DNA of 64,000 nt from UBA7672 sp044224605 (GTDB lineage: Bacteria > Pseudomonadota > Alphaproteobacteria > Caulobacterales > Hyphomonadaceae), in contig JBGAKC010000002.1 of assembly GCA_044224605.1 (NCBI GenBank), positions 103,727-167,726 on the forward strand, in the 5' to 3' direction. Under the pieces are notes generated by a model that saw only the letters and a list, made by a program, of their open reading frames with translations, did not search any database and was not told the origin of the DNA. The position numbers were made by a program, and so were the translations under genes. Shown here piece after piece: positions 7,497 to 15,636 of this stretch (positions are counted from its first letter, which is position 1; each line of letters starts with the position of its first letter).

Positions 7497-9605
7497 TCAG
7501 CTACGCGTGTCAACAACCCGCTGCGGAATGCTTGTCGTCCCGTCCGGCAGTACGCCCGCCATCTGCCCGGCCTTCAGCGACTCCAGCCGCAGACGGACCA
7601 GTTCCACCAGGCGCGGGTCATTGCGCCACAATGCCTGGTAACGCGGATCCGCGCGCACTTCTGGTGAAAACTCATTGAGGCCAAAGGGCATGGTCTCGGG
7701 AATGTAGAGCGTGCTCGCGGCGAGCGCTCCATCCAGCAGGTCGATCGCGCGCGACGGCTTGCCGGCGACGGCGAATTCGATCGCCTGGATCCACATGATG
7801 TCACCCTTGCCGCGATTGATCTCGACGGGCACCTGCGGATCCTCGCCCGAGCCGCTGTTGGCGCGAACATCCTTCTCGATCAAGGCGACGAACGGCGCCG
7901 TATCGCCTCGCAACGCGGTGACGGCAGATGCCGTCCAGTCGAGCCATTTCTGGACTTCCGGCTCGGGCTTTCCCTTCCACAGGTCGTCGCGCACATAAGC
8001 GCGCAGCTTTTCGAGCCGGTCTGGATCGCGCCGCGTTAGGTAGTTCACATACATCTCGCGCAGGATGAACATGTTGGCGCGATCCTGCGTGATTGCGGCC
8101 ATGTAGGCGGCATCCGACTCCTCGAACCTGCCCAGGCATTTCAGGGCGCGCGGCACGCCAAGCGTTCTCCATCCAAATTCCGGATCGATCTCGATGGCCG
8201 TGCGCGCGTGCTCAAGCGACTCGATGCACCGCCCCACGCCGGAGAGATAATAGGCATACGAAAGGTGGGCTTCCTGGTTGTTGGGATCGAGCGCCAACGT
8301 ACGTTGGAGCATGGTCCGCGCTTCCTCCCATCGCCATTCGAAACGGCGATAGTACTCGCCCAGCGCCCCAAGCGCCCCGGCAGCATCTGGATCGGACGCC
8401 AGAGCGCGCCGAAGATAGGACGCCGCCTGTGCCGCTTTTTCCGGCACGCGAATGCCCTGCTTGAAGAGTTCGCTCGTGGCGCCCATCGATACGACCCGCG
8501 CCTTGAAGCCAAGTCCCATCGGCGATTCTGGATCAATCCGCAGCGCCTCATCGATGAGCGCGTTCGCCTTGTCGCCTGCATCCAGCGCGAGATCGGCACG
8601 CCCGCGCATCCGCGCATTCTGGGTGCTTTCCAGAAGGGCCCACGCGTCCATCAGCATGCGATACACTCTCGGGTCCTCGCGTCTGGGCGGAGCCAGCATT
8701 TCAACGCGATCGGGCCCCAGCCGCAGCACGAGCTGCTCGACGACGGACGCCGCAACCTTCTGCCGAAGCTGCTCAAGGTCACCCGCAGGCCCGGTTGCAG
8801 AGCCTGTCCAGAGGTTCACGCCTTTCCAGCCATCAACGAGTTCGACGGACAGTTTTAGCGTGTCCCCGCTTCGAGACAGGCCGCCGTCCAGCACAAGGTC
8901 GGCATGCAAACGGTCGCGGATCTCGCCCAGCGGCTGCGACGCCAGCGCGAACGACGACGCATCCGACACCACGCGCAAGCCGCGCACCCGCGAAAGCGTG
9001 TTGCGAATCTCCCGGGCCATTCCGGTCGCCAGCTGACTGTCTTCCGGCGTCGTCCCGAGATTGTCGAACGGAAGCACCGCGAGTGTCAGCGAGCGCTTGG
9101 GATCGGGCTGCCATTCCGGCTCGCGTCCTGCCAGCCACCAGGCCCCCGTTGCGACCAGCACCGCAAGCACGGCCAGGGCCGCAATGACACTCACGTGCCG
9201 CTTCCGGATCGCCGGCTGTATTCCCGCCGCCGTCTCGGGTGACGCTACCGGGGGAGCTGTCTCCGCCTGCTTAGCCACCAGCCGATACCCGACCTTTGTG
9301 ATCGTCTCGAGTGTGAAATCCTTGCCACCGGTAAGGTCGGATGCCCGGCGAATACGCGAGATCACCCGGTTGATCGCATCATCCGAAACGACCCGGCCGT
9401 CCCAGCAGGCGGTCGTCAGGTCGTCCCTTGTCACCACCTCGCCCTTCGCCCGGGCGAGCACGATCAGCACCGCCATCACCTGCGGTTCAAGCACTTCACG
9501 GCCCGACTCGAAGACGATCTCCCGTGTCGATGGCCGCACTTCCATGCCGCCCAGCCGGAAAATCGGTTCGCGCGCGAGCTCCATGATGACGGCGTAAGTC
9601 CTCAT
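7497..9605 (-). CDS. Membrane-anchored winged-helix regulator with TPR repeats (CadC-like)
   Basis: About 702 residues. The N-terminal ~100 residues are an OmpR/PhoB-type winged helix (LEPQVMAVLIVLARAKGEVVTRDDL, then AINRVISRIRRA and the closing KVGYRLV). One transmembrane helix follows near 145-165 (VSVIAALAVLAVLVATGAWWL). The periplasmic part begins with LAVLPFDNLG, the FlgO-like segment common in such regulators, and ends in TPR-like repeats with LDPNNQEAHLSYAYYL-type units. This layout resembles CadC, where the outer domain senses and the inner domain binds DNA. The start is uncertain: ATG 9605 or ATG 9584 give an intact DNA-binding domain. It reads toward the BlaI gene with only 45 bases between them. 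Confidence 0.83.
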   Translation of the reverse strand: MRTYAVIMELAREPIFRLGGMEVRPSTREIVFESGREVLEPQVMAVLIVLARAKGEVVTRDDLTTACWDGRVVSDDAINRVISRIRRASDLTGGKDFTLETITKVGYRLVAKQAETAPPVASPETAAGIQPAIRKRHVSVIAALAVLAVLVATGAWWLAGREPEWQPDPKRSLTLAVLPFDNLGTTPEDSQLATGMAREIRNTLSRVRGLRVVSDASSFALASQPLGEIRDRLHADLVLDGGLSRSGDTLKLSVELVDGWKGVNLWTGSATGPAGDLEQLRQKVAASVVEQLVLRLGPDRVEMLAPPRREDPRVYRMLMDAWALLESTQNARMRGRADLALDAGDKANALIDEALRIDPESPMGLGFKARVVSMGATSELFKQGIRVPEKAAQAASYLRRALASDPDAAGALGALGEYYRRFEWRWEEARTMLQRTLALDPNNQEAHLSYAYYLSGVGRCIESLEHARTAIEIDPEFGWRTLGVPRALKCLGRFEESDAAYMAAITQDRANMFILREMYVNYLTRRDPDRLEKLRAYVRDDLWKGKPEPEVQKWLDWTASAVTALRGDTAPFVALIEKDVRANSGSGEDPQVPVEINRGKGDIMWIQAIEFAVAGKPSRAIDLLDGALAASTLYIPETMPFGLNEFSPEVRADPRYQALWRNDPRLVELVRLRLESLKAGQMAGVLPDGTTSIPQRVVDTRS

Positions 9606-9773
9606 CCCGAGGTCCCGCAAGCCGAAGCTGCGGAACTCATGTTCTTGTTTTCATTCATCATCGGCAAAAAGTCAGGCGTTTATCAGGCGCAGGTCCTGAT
9701 CTTTTTCGGGCAGCGGGCACAGCCTCCTCCCATCGGCGCCGGTCAGGAGCGCCAGATGACAGGAGATTGTCCG

Positions 9774-10112
9774 ATGACCGCCACCCGCATTCGCATCGCC
9801 ATCGCCGCCACGCTGGCGCTGTTCGCCCTCCCTGCCAGCGCCTTCGCCGATGACGGCGCCTGGAAGGTCGGGTCGAGCTACGTCATCCGGTTCGAAAAGC
9901 TGGACACCTCGACCGCCGCCGGACGGGCCGCCCTGCTCGCCCAGGTCGAGCGCTCCGCCGCCAAGCTCTGCGAGGGCGTCTACACCCGCGCCAAACGCCA
10001 GGCCTGCGCCGCCGAAGCCGTGAAATCCGCCCTGGCGAAGTCGCCGGATCTCGCCGGAACCATCCAGCTCGCCCGCCTGGAACGCGACGGCCAACAGCAG
10101 GCGCAACGCTAG
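9774..10112 (+). CDS. UrcA family secreted protein
   Basis: 112 residues. The ATG at 9774 has AGGAG eight bases upstream and gives a clean signal peptide (IAIAATLALFALPASAFA). The mature part has the UrcA pattern: YVIRFEKLDTSTAAGRAALL, a helix, then two cysteines in KLCEGVYTRAKRQACAAEAV, likely disulphide bonded in the periplasm. UrcA proteins are common in sphingomonads and Caulobacterales; their function is unknown. A strong hairpin terminator follows 40 bases after the stop, so it is probably a single-gene unit. Confidence 0.75.
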   Translation: MTATRIRIAIAATLALFALPASAFADDGAWKVGSSYVIRFEKLDTSTAAGRAALLAQVERSAAKLCEGVYTRAKRQACAAEAVKSALAKSPDLAGTIQLARLERDGQQQAQR

Positions 10113-10152
10113 TCCCAGGATTGCACCCCGGGGACCAAAGCACCCGCCTGTC

Positions 10153-10184
10153 GCGGGAGGCGGATTACCTCATCCGCCTCCCGC
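10153..10184 (+). terminator. Hairpin terminator after the UrcA gene
   Basis: Thirteen-base-pair perfect stem: GCGGGAGGCGGAT (10153-10165) pairs with ATCCGCCTCCCGC (10172-10184) around a six-base loop. It is followed by ATTCTGTTTG, a weak T-rich tail. The position between the UrcA gene and amtB fits transcription stop. Confidence 0.75.
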
Positions 10185-10351
10185 ATTCTGTTTGACCGAT
10201 TTCTAGGCAAACGGTGAATTCTCTGCCCAATCCATTGGCGCCTCACAGGTGAGTCTCAGCCAAACGCGCGATTGATGGGCAGAATCGAGCCTCTCCGCCT
10301 AATCAACAGGCAACGCCGCGCAAGTCGGCGACGCCTGTCGAGAGGACCCCC

Positions 10352-11656
10352 ATGACCATCCTTCAAACCGGCCGCCGGGCGGCCGTGGCGCTGGCCTGTG
10401 TGCTCGCCGCAGCCCCCGCCGCCTTCGCAGAAACAAACTCCGGCGATACCGCCTGGGTGCTTACCGCCACCGCGCTCGTCCTGATGATGACGCTGCCGGC
10501 GCTGGCCCTGTTCTATGGCGGCCTCGTCCAGTCCAAGAACGTGCTCTCGGTCCTCAGCCAGTGCGTCGTGATCGCTTGCCTGATGTCGGTCCTCTGGCTG
10601 GTGGCGGGCTACTCCATTGCCTTCGGCGACGGCGGCGAGGCCAACGCGATCTGGGGCGGCCTCGGCAAGGCCTTCCTCGCCGGCGTCGATGCTTCGAGCC
10701 AGACGGGCACGATCCCCGAGTCCGTCTTCTTCATGTTCCAGATGACGTTCGCGATCATCACGCCGGCGCTGATCGTCGGCGCCTATCCCGAGCGCACCGG
10801 CTTCGCCTTCGTCCTGGTCTTTTCCTCGCTCTGGATGCTGCTGGTCTACGCCCCGGTCTGCCATTGGGTCTGGGGCACGGGCGGCTGGCTCTATGCGCAG
10901 GGCGTCCGCGATTTCGCCGGCGGCCTCGTCGTCCATGCGACGGCGGGTTCGTCCGCTATCGTCGTCGCCCTGCTCGTCGGCAAGCGCAAACACTTCCCCA
11001 ACGAAATGCGCCCGCCGCACAGCCCCGTGCTCGTGATGATCGGCGCAGCCCTTCTCTGGGTCGGCTGGTACGGCTTCAACGCCGGTTCGGCGCTCTCGGC
11101 TGGCCATAGCGCCGGCAACGCCATGCTGGTAACGCACGTTTCGGCATCCGCGGCGGCGCTGACCTGGATGCTGATCGAATGGATCCGTTTCGGCCGCCCC
11201 GGTCTCGTCGGCACCGTGACAGGCCTCGTCGCCGGCCTAGCCACGATCACGCCTGCAGCGGGATCAGTCGGCCCCGTCGGCGCGCTGATCATCGGCATCA
11301 CGGCCTCGATCATCTGCTTCTACGCAGTCACGCTGATGCGCAACAAGCTGAAAGTCGACGACAGCCTCGACGTCTTCGCAGTCCACGGCGTCGGCGGCGT
11401 TCTCGGCACGCTGATCCTGCCGATGCTCGCGACCGTGGGCCCGCTGTCGCCCGGCCTCGGCTCCACCGACATGGGACAGCAGGCCTGGGTGCAGTTGCAG
11501 GGCGTCGTCACGGTCATCGCGTGGTCAGCTGCGGCAACACTGGTGATCGCAAAGGTCACGGGCCTCATCTTCCACCCGCGCGTAAAACATGAAGCCGAAG
11601 TTGAAGGCCTCGACATGCACGTCCACGGCGAGCGCGCCTGGCACGGCATCAGCTAG
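10352..11656 (+). CDS. amtB: Ammonium transporter (Amt family)
   Basis: 434 residues with a signal peptide (AVALACVLAAAPAAFA) and eleven hydrophobic helices, as in AmtB trimers of the inner membrane that pass ammonium/ammonia. Family blocks seen: LPALALFYGGLVQSKN (helix 1-2), GFAFVLVFSSLWMLLVY, the two pore histidines in GLVVHATAGSSAIV and FAVHGVGGVLGTL, and WYGFNAGSAL. GAGAGGA precedes the ATG. In many bacteria glnK sits beside amtB; none is seen here. The C-terminal tail ends EGLDMHVHGERAWHG, a form of the cytoplasmic tail that contacts GlnK in other species. Confidence 0.95.
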   Translation: MTILQTGRRAAVALACVLAAAPAAFAETNSGDTAWVLTATALVLMMTLPALALFYGGLVQSKNVLSVLSQCVVIACLMSVLWLVAGYSIAFGDGGEANAIWGGLGKAFLAGVDASSQTGTIPESVFFMFQMTFAIITPALIVGAYPERTGFAFVLVFSSLWMLLVYAPVCHWVWGTGGWLYAQGVRDFAGGLVVHATAGSSAIVVALLVGKRKHFPNEMRPPHSPVLVMIGAALLWVGWYGFNAGSALSAGHSAGNAMLVTHVSASAAALTWMLIEWIRFGRPGLVGTVTGLVAGLATITPAAGSVGPVGALIIGITASIICFYAVTLMRNKLKVDDSLDVFAVHGVGGVLGTLILPMLATVGPLSPGLGSTDMGQQAWVQLQGVVTVIAWSAAATLVIAKVTGLIFHPRVKHEAEVEGLDMHVHGERAWHGIS

Positions 11657-11684
11657 AGGAACAAGGACCGCCGGGCTCCCGCCT

Positions 11685-13103
11685 CTACAGCTTCCCGCGA
11701 ACCACAGTCTGCACCGGCCGCTTCGCAGCGGTCGGGCCCGCCGCCAGCGCGCGCGCATGGCCGACCCAGTCATCACGCCGGATGCGGCCGCGGAAGTGCT
11801 TCAGCTTGCTCTCGACCCAGTCGATCTCTTCCGGCGTCCATTCCGCAACCTGCCAGAAGTAGAACACGCCGATCTCGTGCAGCAACGAGGCCAGCATCGG
11901 CCCAACTCCGTCGATCAGCTCCAGATTGTCGGGCGCGCCAAAAGCCGGTTCGGAGAGAAGGTTCGCCTTGTCGTCCGCCCGCCGCGCCACATTGATCGGG
12001 TCATTGTCGCGCACCGGCCGTGGTGGAGCTGCCGCAACAGCCTCGCGCACAACATGCAGCCCGGGTCCGGGGCGCACATCGAGACCCTCCGCCCGTGAGC
12101 GCAACATGTGATGCAGGGCCGCAAGACCATACTCGATTGCCGTCAGCCTGTTCTCGACCGCTACCAGATCATGCCGACTGTCGATCGCCTTCACGGCGTT
12201 CACCACCGGCTCCAGGTCCGGTCCCGGCATGCCGCCCAGCGCTTCTTCCAGCCCGGCGAGCCGCCGGTCCACCGGCTGCAGCGCCGACTCCAGCGCTCCG
12301 AAGCGACTATGCAGCGGCGCGAGGTCGATCGGCGGTCGATCGAGCGCCATCACGAACGTTTCGAGGTCTTTCAGCGAAGCCAGCACAGGTTGCAGGTTCG
12401 CGGGCGGAATGCTGCCGATCGCGGCCGAGATGTTCGAGAACCGGCCCGCGATCGTATCCATGTCGTTGCGCCGCGCGCCCTCCAGCCGCGTACCGAGCTC
12501 GACGAGCTTCGTCTCCAGCGCCGCAATCCGCGTGTTCACCGGCTCCAGCCCGTTCATCGCAATTCCCAGCGATGCGATCCCGCTGTGAACCGGACCGAGG
12601 TCGACTTCCGGAATCTTGAACTCGCGCAGCATGCCTTCCATTCGCGAGAGGCGCTCGTCTATCGGCCTGATATCGGTCGGCTTGATCTGCGCCACTGCAT
12701 CGCCAACCGACGACACTTTCGTCAGCACCGGATCAAGATCGACCGACATCGACCCCAGCTTCATCTCCAGCGCATTCAATCGCTGGTGCAGAGGCCCGAG
12801 ATCCGTCTCCGGCACGCGGATATCGCCCACGGCGCTCTGAACCCGCATCAGCCGCTCCTCGAGCGGCTGCAGGTCCACGTCGGCAGGCTTCTCGCTGCGG
12901 ATCAGCGCCCCGAGCGCGGCGATCTCCTTCTCGAGGTCATCCCGCGACGCCAGCAGGTCGAACCGAGCGGCCTGCGCAGCCAGGCGCTCGCGGCTCTCCG
13001 CGGCGTCCGCGTGGCGGCGATTGAGCCACCACCACATCAGTGCAGCGCCTGCAACGGCGGCGAGCACCATCAGGGCGAAGATCTGGAGCAGCAGGAACCA
13101 CAT
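11685..13103 (-). CDS. Membrane-anchored protein with DL-x-PL helical repeats and C-terminal helix-hairpin-helix
   Basis: 472 residues from ATG 13103 (GGAGAAAG upstream). One N-terminal transmembrane helix (residues 1-27) with an NRRH stop-transfer places the rest in the cytoplasm. Residues ~75-330 hold about nine units of 22-36 residues built on the pattern D-L-x-P-L/V-x-x-R-L-x-x-L-E, such as DLGPLHQRLNALE and DLAPLHSRFGALE, each ending near a proline. The C-terminal ~65 residues (LELIDGVGPMLASLLHEIGVFYFWQVAEWTP and the GRIRRDDWVGHARALA ending) are the helix-hairpin-helix module also found fused to alphaproteobacterial NuoE and L21. Function is unknown; an elongated scaffold is my inference. 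It lies 21 bases behind the OmpA-like gene. Confidence 0.7.
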   Translation of the reverse strand: MWFLLLQIFALMVLAAVAGAALMWWWLNRRHADAAESRERLAAQAARFDLLASRDDLEKEIAALGALIRSEKPADVDLQPLEERLMRVQSAVGDIRVPETDLGPLHQRLNALEMKLGSMSVDLDPVLTKVSSVGDAVAQIKPTDIRPIDERLSRMEGMLREFKIPEVDLGPVHSGIASLGIAMNGLEPVNTRIAALETKLVELGTRLEGARRNDMDTIAGRFSNISAAIGSIPPANLQPVLASLKDLETFVMALDRPPIDLAPLHSRFGALESALQPVDRRLAGLEEALGGMPGPDLEPVVNAVKAIDSRHDLVAVENRLTAIEYGLAALHHMLRSRAEGLDVRPGPGLHVVREAVAAAPPRPVRDNDPINVARRADDKANLLSEPAFGAPDNLELIDGVGPMLASLLHEIGVFYFWQVAEWTPEEIDWVESKLKHFRGRIRRDDWVGHARALAAGPTAAKRPVQTVVRGKL

Positions 13104-13124
13104 GGCTTTCTCCAATGCGAACCG

Positions 13125-13949
13125 TCAGGTCGGCGAACCGGCCCGGACGGGGTGAATCTCGATACGGCGATTGCGGGCGCGTCCCGCATCGGTGTCATTG
13201 TTGGCGATCGGCTTGCCTGATCCGAATCCCTCGGCGACCAGCCGCTCCGCCGGCACGCCGCGCGCAATCAATGCCGCCCGCACCGCCTCAGCTCGCTGGA
13301 GACTGAGGAGAGCGTTGTAGGCTGACAAACCGGCATTGTCCGTGTGCCCCTCGATCCGCAGCACGCCGGGGCAGGCCAGCGCTGCGGCGACAACCGAATC
13401 CAAAAGCTTGCTGCTCGACTGGTTGACCAGCTTGCTTGCGGTCGAGAATTCAATCTTCGCCCCATTTAGCACGCCGGCCATCGTGGCGTCGCAGGAAGCG
13501 AGTTGTTCTTCCGTCGGCGGCGGCGCTGGCTTTGCTCCAATCGCCGGCCGTCCGGATGATGATGGCGCACGCTCGTTCTCCATCCACGTGAACCGCTCGA
13601 ACACCAGCGTCGCGGGAGCTGCCTCGCCGAACAGTGTCGGGACCTTGGCCTGCTTTACCGCGGCAACGGCCTGCGTCGCCGCCTCGCGCGTCGGCGGCCT
13701 GCCCTCCAGCGTCACCCATTGTCCCGATATCTCGGCCTTCGCCCAGTCCGCGCCAACCTCCGCCAGCGCCTTCCGCGCCGACGCCTCCGTCACCGCCTGA
13801 ACCTCGCCAAAGGCAAATGGCCCGAGCGCCACGATCGCCAGCGCGAGCAATCCCAGCAACGGAACCAGCCCCCACGGCACAAACGGCCAGCGCCTCGGCC
13901 CGTCCACGGAGCCGGAAGCAGGCGCATTGCAGTGCGTGTCGCTGGCCAT
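13125..13949 (-). CDS. OmpA-family peptidoglycan-binding protein with inner-membrane anchor
   Basis: 274 residues. A transmembrane helix at about 26-48 (PWGLVPLLGLLALAIVALG) anchors it in the inner membrane. A BON-like segment follows (ALAEVGADWAKAEISGQWVTLEGRPPTREAA). The C-terminal ~115 residues are an OmpA domain: KIEFSTASKLVNQSS, LRIEGHTDNAG, SLQRAEAVRAALIARGV and GRARNRRIEI. This domain binds the diaminopimelate of peptidoglycan. It is the first gene of a probable two-gene operon with the repeat-rich membrane protein, suggesting that the pair links cell wall and cytoplasm. Confidence 0.85.
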   Translation of the reverse strand: MASDTHCNAPASGSVDGPRRWPFVPWGLVPLLGLLALAIVALGPFAFGEVQAVTEASARKALAEVGADWAKAEISGQWVTLEGRPPTREAATQAVAAVKQAKVPTLFGEAAPATLVFERFTWMENERAPSSSGRPAIGAKPAPPPTEEQLASCDATMAGVLNGAKIEFSTASKLVNQSSSKLLDSVVAAALACPGVLRIEGHTDNAGLSAYNALLSLQRAEAVRAALIARGVPAERLVAEGFGSGKPIANNDTDAGRARNRRIEIHPVRAGSPT

Positions 13950-14113
13950 CAGCCGTCCTGTCTGGGCGTCATCACCATAACTGGATAGCAGCCGCCCTGC
14001 CGATTGAAGTCCCTCCGGGCGCGAGTCCTACGAAGGGTTAATCTGTCATCGGAAGGCCCGTAAACACGGCTTTCCCGGCCCGCTTGCCTCTCCACATCCT
14101 CTCCCGTATAAGC

Positions 14114-14133
14114 CCGCCTTCCCAAAAAGGCGG
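14114..14133 (+). other. Leader hairpin upstream of rplY
   Basis: CCGCCTT (14114-14120) pairs with AAGGCGG (14127-14133) around a six-base loop, about 85 bases before the L25 start. It could be part of a 5' leader or an early terminator; no T run follows. Confidence 0.35.
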
Positions 14134-14218
14134 CGGTTGTCGCTGCCTGTGTAGCCGGGGTGAGCCCAAATCTCCTCAAGAGATGGCCGGTGTTCACCAG
14201 GGCGAAATGGAGCTGAAA

Positions 14219-14947
14219 ATGTCCAAACCCCAAATCGTTCTCAATGTCGACGTGCGCGAGCGCACTGGCCGCGGCGGCGCGCGTGAAGTTCGCCGGGCCG
14301 GCAAAGTCCCTGGCGTCCTGTATGGCGGCGACAAAGCCCCCGTCGCGATCTCGATGGACAAGAAGACCATCGTGCAGGCCCTCAAGTCCGGCAAATTCAT
14401 CTCGCACACTGTGACGCTCGAACACAAAGGCGAGCGCCAGCTCGTGTTCGCCCAGGACATCCAGTTCCACCCGGTCAGCGACGAGCCGACCCATCTCGAC
14501 CTCTATCGCGTCGAGCCGGGCCAGATCATCCGCGTGGCCGTTCCGGTTCACGTCACCGGCCAGGGCGTGTCCCCGGGCATCAAGCGCGGCGGCGCCATGA
14601 ACATCGTCCGCCACGAAATCTGGCTGTACGCCCCTGCCGACGCGATCCCGGAGCACATCGAAGCTGATGTTTCGTCGATGGATATCGGCGACGCGCTGAA
14701 GATCTCCGCAATCAAGCTGCCGGAAGGCACGCGTCCGACGATCGCCGACCGCGACTTCACGATCATCACGGTTGCGGGCCGCAAGGCCAAGGACGACGTG
14801 GTCGACGAGAAGCCAGTCGCTGCTGCCGCGGACGCGGCTGCCCCGGCCGCTGGCGCTGCTCCCGCCGCCGGCGCTGCACCGGCCGCTGGCGCCGCTCCGG
14901 CCAAGGGCGCCGCCCCGGCCGCCGCGAAACCGGCCGCCAAGAAGTAA
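14219..14947 (+). CDS. rplY: 50S ribosomal protein L25/general stress protein Ctc
   Basis: 242 residues from ATG 14219, with GGAG before it. This is the long CTC form: an N-terminal L25 domain that binds 5S rRNA (VDVRERTGRGGAREVRRAGKVPGVLYGG, then HLDLYRV) and a C-terminal beta domain (VPVHVTGQGVSPGIKRGGAMN to the RDFTIITVAGR end). The last ~45 residues are a low-complexity Ala/Pro/Lys tail built from AAPAAGA repeats, usual in alphaproteobacteria. It stands before pth, a common pairing, with a hairpin in the 56-base gap. Confidence 0.95.
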   Translation: MSKPQIVLNVDVRERTGRGGAREVRRAGKVPGVLYGGDKAPVAISMDKKTIVQALKSGKFISHTVTLEHKGERQLVFAQDIQFHPVSDEPTHLDLYRVEPGQIIRVAVPVHVTGQGVSPGIKRGGAMNIVRHEIWLYAPADAIPEHIEADVSSMDIGDALKISAIKLPEGTRPTIADRDFTIITVAGRKAKDDVVDEKPVAAAADAAAPAAGAAPAAGAAPAAGAAPAKGAAPAAAKPAAKK

Positions 14948-14956
14948 GGACGTAGA

Positions 14957-14982
14957 GCCGGCGCATCGACAGATGCGCCGGC
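14957..14982 (+). terminator. Hairpin between rplY and pth
   Basis: GCCGGCGCAT (14957-14966) pairs exactly with ATGCGCCGGC (14973-14982) around CGACAG. The 10-bp GC-rich stem lacks a T run, so it may attenuate or protect rplY mRNA rather than fully end it, leaving pth partly co-transcribed. Confidence 0.5.
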
Positions 14983-15003
14983 GCCTCCTTCGGGACGGCT
15001 CTG

Positions 15004-15636
15004 ATGCTGCTCATCGCAGGCCTCGGCAATCCCGGTCCTCAATACGAGGGGAACCGGCACAATATCGGCTTTCGCATGGTCGAAGCGATCGCCGACGCGT
15101 ATCGCTTTTCGCCCTGGCGTATGGAATCGAAGTTCGAAGCGCTGATCTGCGAAGGCACGCTGACGACGCCTGATGGCGCCAGCGTGAAAGCCATCCTCGC
15201 CAAGCCGCAGACCTACATGAACAACTCGGGCGCATCCATCGCCGCCATCATGCGCAAGCACTACCTCGCCCCGTCCGACATCGTGGTCTTCCACGACGAG
15301 ATCGACATGGCGCTCGGCCGCTTCCGCATGGCCACCGGCCGCAGCGCCGCCGGCCATAACGGCATCCGCTCCATCTACGCGCTCGCCTCCACCGAAGTCC
15401 GCCGCGGCCGCATGGGAGTCGGTCACCCAGGCGAGAAGAGCGCCGTAAAAGCCGCGGTCCTCGCCGACTTCCACCCCGCCGAACGCCCCGCTGTCAACGC
15501 GCTGCTCAAGGCCTGCGTCGACGCCCTGCCATTCCTCGTCGCCGGAACCAACGACGAGCGCTATCAGACCGAAGTCATGCGCCTGGCGCCCGCTCCCAAA
15601 TCGGACCCGCGCAACCCACCGAAGGAAGACAAGTAA
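15004..15636 (+). CDS. pth: Peptidyl-tRNA hydrolase
   Basis: 210 residues. Pth cleaves peptidyl-tRNA released from stalled ribosomes and recycles the tRNA. The chain starts LLIAGLGNPGPQYEGNRHN, containing the catalytic His and the conserved Asn of the active site. It continues with LAKPQTYMNNSG, VVFHDEIDMALGRFR (the catalytic Asp block) and SAAGHNGIRSI. The C-terminus is a little longer than E. coli Pth, with a charged tail. Its stop overlaps the start of ychF by one base (TAATG), so the two are one transcription unit. Confidence 0.97.
   Translation: MLLIAGLGNPGPQYEGNRHNIGFRMVEAIADAYRFSPWRMESKFEALICEGTLTTPDGASVKAILAKPQTYMNNSGASIAAIMRKHYLAPSDIVVFHDEIDMALGRFRMATGRSAAGHNGIRSIYALASTEVRRGRMGVGHPGEKSAVKAAVLADFHPAERPAVNALLKACVDALPFLVAGTNDERYQTEVMRLAPAPKSDPRNPPKEDK

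Noticed and set aside
10185..10351. Sigma-54 promoter upstream of amtB
   Set aside because: I looked for TGGCAC-N5-TTGCA and found only a partial TGGCGC with no matching -12 element.
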